The translations under genes and the position numbers were made by a program. The notes beneath the pieces were generated by a model. It had not been told where the DNA came from. It searched no databases and worked only from the letters and a program-made list of their open reading frames with translations. From positions 83,354 through 147,353 of the forward strand of contig NZ_BAFM01000009.1 in NCBI RefSeq assembly GCF_000334895.1: a stretch of 64,000 nt of DNA. The letters are read 5' to 3'. Below are positions 60,223 to 64,000 of this stretch, piece after piece (the stretch's first letter is position 1; every line of letters starts with the position of its first letter). This stretch comes from Halococcus agarilyticus (GTDB lineage Archaea; Halobacteriota; Halobacteria; Halobacteriales; Halococcaceae).

Positions 60223-60480
60223 CTACGCCGCGCTCTGACCGTAGGTCTCGTCGAGGTAGGCGACGATGTCGTCGGATTCGGCCATTCCGTCGACGCCGTG
60301 CTCGTGGTCGACCAGGACTGGCACGCCGGTCTGACCGCTGACCTCCTCGACTTCGGTGCGCTCGCTGTGAGAGCTCGGCACCATGTGCGAGTCGTATTCG
60401 AGATCGAGATCGGCGAGCTTGTCCTTCACCTTCGCACAGTACGGACAGCCTTCCAGCTCGTAGAGTTCGAGGTTCGACAT
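60223..60480 (-). CDS. Glutaredoxin-like protein
   Basis: Thioredoxin-fold redox protein of 85 residues. C12-P-Y-C15 in LYELEGCPYCAKV is the active site; TGVPVLVDHEHG supplies the cis-proline; AESDDIVAYLDETYG is the last helix, GST-like. Halophilic archaea use gamma-glutamylcysteine in place of glutathione, so that may be its thiol. ATG 60480 preferred to TTG one codon earlier. It stands alone after repeat sequence. Confidence 0.85.
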   Translation of the reverse strand: MSNLELYELEGCPYCAKVKDKLADLDLEYDSHMVPSSHSERTEVEEVSGQTGVPVLVDHEHGVDGMAESDDIVAYLDETYGQSAA

Positions 60481-60548
60481 CAACAGTAGATAGGCGACGT
60501 GGATTCAAGAGGCCTCCGGTGGTGTGCGCCCCGCCCGCCCAGCCACGC

Positions 60549-61988
60549 TCACCGTGACAGCCGCGATCGGGCGCGTCCGGCCGCGTGGCGGATTCGCTCG
60601 CGGTGGTAGAGCCCCTCGCCGAGCGCCCACGGGAGTCCGACGAGCACCGCGCCGAGGAGGGCGGCGAACGACCAGCTCGACAGCCACACCGGCCGGACGA
60701 ACGGCGTGACGTGGGCGTACCGTTCGGCGACTGATTCGACCGTCGTCCCGATCGGCGTCCCCGCCGCCACCGACGCGACCCACGTCGAAAACTGGACGCC
60801 GTCGGTCACTCCCTCCCCGGCACCGCCCGAGACCTCGTAGCTCCCGGTGGCGTTCAGGTCGGTCATCGTCGGGCCGTGCGAACCGCCGACCGAGGCGTTC
60901 GCCGGGTTCGAGCCGTTCGCATCGTCCGCTCCGGTCGCGCTGAGCCGCTCCGCGTCGTAGGGTGCCCACGGCGCGTAGTACTCCCAGACCACGTCACCCG
61001 TCGGTGTGACCTCGATCACGCGGTGGTTGAGCGAGTCCGTGACGAGCGTGTTGCCGTTCGGCAGCCGGTCGGCGTCGCGCGGCCAGTTGAACCCGCCCGA
61101 CAGCTCCCACGTTCGCTCCCACTCGCTCCCGTTCCCCGACTCTCCGACCCGTGCGTACTCCACGATCCGGTCGTTCTCCGAGTCGGCCACCAGGATCGTG
61201 GGGGTGCCGTTCTCGCTTTCGAGGTAGTCGGGGTTGTGCTGTTCGAACAGCGTTCCCAACTGGCCGTCCCGCCCGAGTCGCATCGTGATCTCTCCGGTCG
61301 AGCGGTCGACCACGATCACCTGATCGAAGTTCCGGGGCGAGGCGAGATACCGCCCCTCGCCGATCTTGTCGACGTCGTTGACGTGCGACCAGTCCGCCGA
61401 GAAACCGCCGTCGGTCCCGTTCGGGAAGTGCTCCCTGAACTGCCACTCCCAGACGATCTCGTCTTCGCCCCGATCGTAGACGAACAGTCGATCGTTGCTC
61501 ACGCCCGAACTCCCGTTGTACTCGCGCATGTTGGCGACGAGGAGCTGATCGCCGTTCACGAGGTCGACATCGTGGGTGTCCTCGGCGTCGAAGCGCTCGG
61601 TCCAGACCCGCCTCTGAGTCCCGGGATCGAGCTCGAACACCACCGTGTCGCCGGGCACCGTCGAGGTCACCAGTAGGTTCCCGTTGGCGAGCGGATCGAC
61701 GTCGTAGAACCACCGTGCGTTGCGCTTCGAGCCGTCGGAGACCCACTCGGTTGCGGCACGCGGTCCGGCCGCAACCAGCCGTGCCGGCTTCTTCGCGTTG
61801 CCGACGCCCTCGAAGTGAAACCCCTGGACGCTGACGACCGTCGATCCGTTCGCCGGTTGCTCGACCGTTCCGGGACCAAGCGACGGCGGCTCGTAGGCGA
61901 CCGCCGAGACGGCTGCGGCGACCACGAGCGATCCCACCACGATGCCGAGAACGCCCCGGAGGAGCCAGCGTCGCGGCGGGAGGTCCAT
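60549..61988 (-). CDS. Membrane-anchored arylsulfotransferase (ASST)-like beta-propeller
   Basis: Extracellular protein of 479 residues. N-terminal transmembrane helix (LLRGVLGIVVGSLVVAAAVS), a beta-propeller of repeated WxxxD/HDxxxLxNGxxL units such as WFYDVDPLANGNLLV, THDVDLVNGDQLLVANM, HVNDVDKIGEGRYLAS, PRDADRLPNGNTLVTDSL, and a C-terminal helix (LSSWSFAALLGAVLVGLP). This fits the ASST (arylsulfotransferase) family. Catalytic histidine not assigned, so activity is unproven. Start MDLPPRR chosen. Confidence 0.75.
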   Translation of the reverse strand: MDLPPRRWLLRGVLGIVVGSLVVAAAVSAVAYEPPSLGPGTVEQPANGSTVVSVQGFHFEGVGNAKKPARLVAAGPRAATEWVSDGSKRNARWFYDVDPLANGNLLVTSTVPGDTVVFELDPGTQRRVWTERFDAEDTHDVDLVNGDQLLVANMREYNGSSGVSNDRLFVYDRGEDEIVWEWQFREHFPNGTDGGFSADWSHVNDVDKIGEGRYLASPRNFDQVIVVDRSTGEITMRLGRDGQLGTLFEQHNPDYLESENGTPTILVADSENDRIVEYARVGESGNGSEWERTWELSGGFNWPRDADRLPNGNTLVTDSLNHRVIEVTPTGDVVWEYYAPWAPYDAERLSATGADDANGSNPANASVGGSHGPTMTDLNATGSYEVSGGAGEGVTDGVQFSTWVASVAAGTPIGTTVESVAERYAHVTPFVRPVWLSSWSFAALLGAVLVGLPWALGEGLYHRERIRHAAGRARSRLSR

Positions 61989-62163
61989 GCCGCCCCACAC
62001 CGCCGGGCGACTGTATCGTTTGCGATCGGTTTCACTCCTCTTTCCGACGAGTCATCGTTCCGCTCTCTGTCGGTCTTCCACGCTGTGGGCATTCGCTCAC
62101 GCCGCGGGTGTTCGCCCACGGGAAAATGATTGTTCAGAGTACGGGCGAAAACTAGTAAGTAAT

Positions 62164-62171
62164 CTTATATT
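62164..62171 (+). promoter_or_regulatory. TATA box of the leader ORF and secreted protein
   Basis: CTTATATT in an AT-rich stretch (62120-62190), centred 25 nt before ATG 62193. The spacing makes the leader ORF, not the main gene, the leaderless start. Confidence 0.55.
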
Positions 62172-62192
62172 ATTCTCCAGCAATAGAAACCC

Positions 62193-62363
62193 ATGGCTCA
62201 CATCGACGGTCGAACGGCGGTGACGGCGGGACGGGCGGCCCCACGGTTGGCGACCGATGGTTCGACAGCCTCCGGGGGTCGAAGACTGTGCGCCTCCAGT
62301 CGCACAGCCGTCCCCGGGAAACGCCGTCGAAACGGGACCAGCGTGCGAGGTGGACGGCGATGA
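62193..62363 (+). CDS. Possible 56-codon leader ORF before the Thr/Pro-rich protein
   Basis: Begins MAHIDGRTAV, ends SVRGGRR; its TGA overlaps the main ATG at 62360 as ATGA. A Shine-Dalgarno GAGGTG at 62347-62352 lies inside it. The TATA-to-ATG spacing fits a leaderless first ORF. It ends in RGGRR, as does the leader at 27419; that comes from the SD read through in this frame. Arg/Gly/Ala-rich, no fold. Coupling is inferred. Confidence 0.35.
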   Translation: MAHIDGRTAVTAGRAAPRLATDGSTASGGRRLCASSRTAVPGKRRRNGTSVRGGRR

Positions 62364-64000
62364 AACGACGCCACCTCGTGATCGTGGCCCTCGCTGCTCT
62401 GGTGGTGGGGATGGCGGTCGCGGTCGTCGGGACGGGAGTGCTACCGCTGGCAGGCAACGCCGACGCGCCCGCCGAGAGCAGTGCGGGATCACAGCCGGAC
62501 GACTCGATGACCGTCGACGACGTCTCCGCTCGCAACCAGACGGCCGAGGGTGTCGTCTACCTCGACGTCGCCGTCGATGGTGACCTCGATCGGGAGACCC
62601 TCGGGCGCTCGCTGACGGGAATGTACGAGGATCGGGCGACGAACGTCAGCTCGATCGACTTCCTCGCCGTCGAGGAGAACACCGTCACGGTCGCCATGGC
62701 GACCGACGGCCGCTCCAGTTCGGACCAGGTCGAAGACCGTGTCGAGCACCACCTCGACGACATGAATCCGGACGACGAGACAGGGGACGGAAGCACGACC
62801 GACGAGAACGAGGACGGTGCCGCCGACGCCGAGGACTCGGCGGACGATACCGATCCCGCTTCGGGGAACGATGCCGATTACTCCGCTGATTCGGCCGGTT
62901 CTGCGGGCTCATCCGCTTCCGCCGACTCGTCCGATTCCGCCACCGAGTCGACCCCGGAGCGGTGCCGACCGGAGACGGTGTTCTACCAGCTCGACTTCGT
63001 GGCCGGCGAGCCGATCGAAAACCTCCGTGGGCCGGAGGGCACCTACACGCCGGACGACCTGATCCGGTTCGCCCACGGCAGCACCGAGGAGCCACTCGTC
63101 CGCTCCTCGGACGGGGAGTTCACGACCAACGAGAGCCTCCGGCGTGCCGTCGAGAGCCGGGCCATCACCGTCGAGGACGGCACCGCGGAGATCACGTTCT
63201 CGATCAGGGAGGGTTCCGAGCCGGTCGAACTCACGCTCGCGAGCTACGAGAAGCCGGGCCGGTTCTGGAGCCCCGAAACCGAGTCCGAACAGGAGTTCAT
63301 CGACTCGGATACCGAGACGTTCGCGCCCGGCGGGCCGTACACCCTGCACGTCACTCTGCCCGAAGCGGATGTCGGGCCGTGCAAGACGGTCGACGAGGAA
63401 GCGCCAACGGACACGGCGACCGACACGCCAACCGATACGATGAAGCCGGACAAGGCTGCGGTCGAATCCACCGAGAAACCGCCGGCTGGCGCGACGCCGA
63501 CCGAAACGACGACCGAGACTGAAACCAAAACCCGAAAACCGCAGGAAACGCCGACCGCGACGACCACACAGAAGACTCAGGCACCGCAGGGTGCGCCGAC
63601 TGCAACGCCGACCGAGAAGCCAACCGCGACGCCGACTGAGACGACCACGCAGAAGACTCAGGTGTCACAGGGTACGCCAACCGACGCGCCGCCAACCGAC
63701 GCACCGCCGACTGATGCACCGACCGCGACGACCACGCAGAAGACTCAGGTGTCACAGGGTACGCCGACCGAGACGCCAACCGCAACGCCGACCGAGACGA
63801 CTACGCAAAAGACTCAGGTGCCACAGGGCGCGCCGACGGAGACGCCAACCGCAACGCCGACCGCGACGCCGACGCCAACTGCAACGCCGACCGCGACGCC
63901 GACGCCAACTGCAACGCCGACGCCAACTGCAACGCCAACGCCGACGCCAACCGTAACGCCGACGCCAACTGCAACGCCGACGCCAACTGCAACGCCAACG
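62360..64000 (+). CDS. Secreted Thr/Pro-rich protein, 3' end cut by the window
   Basis: Directly translated frame open for 547 codons to the last base. Signal peptide (MKRRHLVIVALAALVVGMAVAVVG), then an acidic Asp/Ser/Ala linker (residues ~140-200), a folded domain with two cysteines (ERCRPETVFYQLDFVAGEPI to DVGPCKTVDEEAPT; residues ~197-342) and, from ~343, a Thr/Pro/Ala repeat region with QKTQVSQG units that runs off the end. It resembles mucin-like cell-surface proteins. The C-terminal anchor, if any, lies beyond the window. Confidence 0.8.
   Translation, partial: MKRRHLVIVALAALVVGMAVAVVGTGVLPLAGNADAPAESSAGSQPDDSMTVDDVSARNQTAEGVVYLDVAVDGDLDRETLGRSLTGMYEDRATNVSSIDFLAVEENTVTVAMATDGRSSSDQVEDRVEHHLDDMNPDDETGDGSTTDENEDGAADAEDSADDTDPASGNDADYSADSAGSAGSSASADSSDSATESTPERCRPETVFYQLDFVAGEPIENLRGPEGTYTPDDLIRFAHGSTEEPLVRSSDGEFTTNESLRRAVESRAITVEDGTAEITFSIREGSEPVELTLASYEKPGRFWSPETESEQEFIDSDTETFAPGGPYTLHVTLPEADVGPCKTVDEEAPTDTATDTPTDTMKPDKAAVESTEKPPAGATPTETTTETETKTRKPQETPTATTTQKTQAPQGAPTATPTEKPTATPTETTTQKTQVSQGTPTDAPPTDAPPTDAPTATTTQKTQVSQGTPTETPTATPTETTTQKTQVPQGAPTETPTATPTATPTPTATPTATPTPTATPTPTATPTPTPTVTPTPTATPTPTATPT
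63560..64000 (+). repeat. In-frame Thr/Pro repeats in the secreted protein gene
   Basis: The unit ACGACCACGCAGAAGACTCA and its variants start at 63560, 63641, 63728 and 63797 (spacing 81, 87, 69, all multiples of 3). After them a tandem ACGCCGACGCCAACTGCA-type repeat fills the rest of the window. Confidence 0.8.

Overview
The window is chromosomal DNA from a halophilic archaeon (class Halobacteria). Three things point there: strongly GC-rich, acidic (Asp/Glu-rich) proteins; an archaeal information-processing set (aIF-1A, Rio1, aRF1, Cbf5, a PNO1-like KH protein, archaeal TrpRS and ArgRS); and a complete A-type ATP synthase operon. Many genes have a TATA-like box 25-30 nt before the start codon, as expected for leaderless haloarchaeal mRNAs. 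The genus cannot be fixed from sequence alone. I see no integrase, transposase, phage gene, CRISPR array or rRNA. One tRNA gene (Pro, GGG) is present.

Layout. 1-7 kb: end of a TrkA potassium regulator, a UspA protein overlapping an amino-acid permease with two fused UspA domains, a DUF389 membrane protein and a thiolase. 7-13 kb: an AAA ATPase with a PhnP-like hydrolase, then a TetR regulator and an ABC-2 exporter. 13-20 kb: PNO1-like KH protein, TrpRS with a GNAT enzyme, an HTH/zinc-ribbon regulator, and the eif1A - nucleotidyltransferase-like - rio1 operon. 20-26 kb: DUF460 protein, then adk - DUF106 - cmk - cbf5, the usual archaeal tail of the ribosomal superoperon, and an MscS channel. 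27-39 kb: tRNA-Pro, a PGF-CTERM surface protein, a radical SAM protein, DUF373, a prenyl synthase, a DUF433/DUF5615 toxin-antitoxin pair, etfB-etfA, a membrane HTH receptor divergent from a secreted protein, a pilin and a quinone-type methyltransferase. 39.9-49.1 kb: atpHIKECFABD. 49-64 kb: aRF1, DsbA-like protein, ArgRS, the rbkR-ribB riboflavin operon, a NicO-type metal transporter, NhaC antiporter, ilvE, glutaredoxin, an arylsulfotransferase-like protein, and a Thr/Pro-rich secreted protein that runs off the end and was found by direct translation.

The most unusual content is non-coding. About nine intergenic regions carry one mosaic repeat family made of short conserved blocks separated by perfect palindromes with 3-nt loops. 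The palindromes differ between copies while both arms change together, so pairing is kept. Several copies start with a T-tract just after a stop codon and probably act as terminators. Related sequence is also found in frame inside two unrelated genes, the AAA ATPase and AtpI. Other points: short leader ORFs overlapping the starts of two secreted-protein genes, a probable 1-nt frameshift at the tetR start, and a palindrome beside the rbkR promoter that could be its operator.
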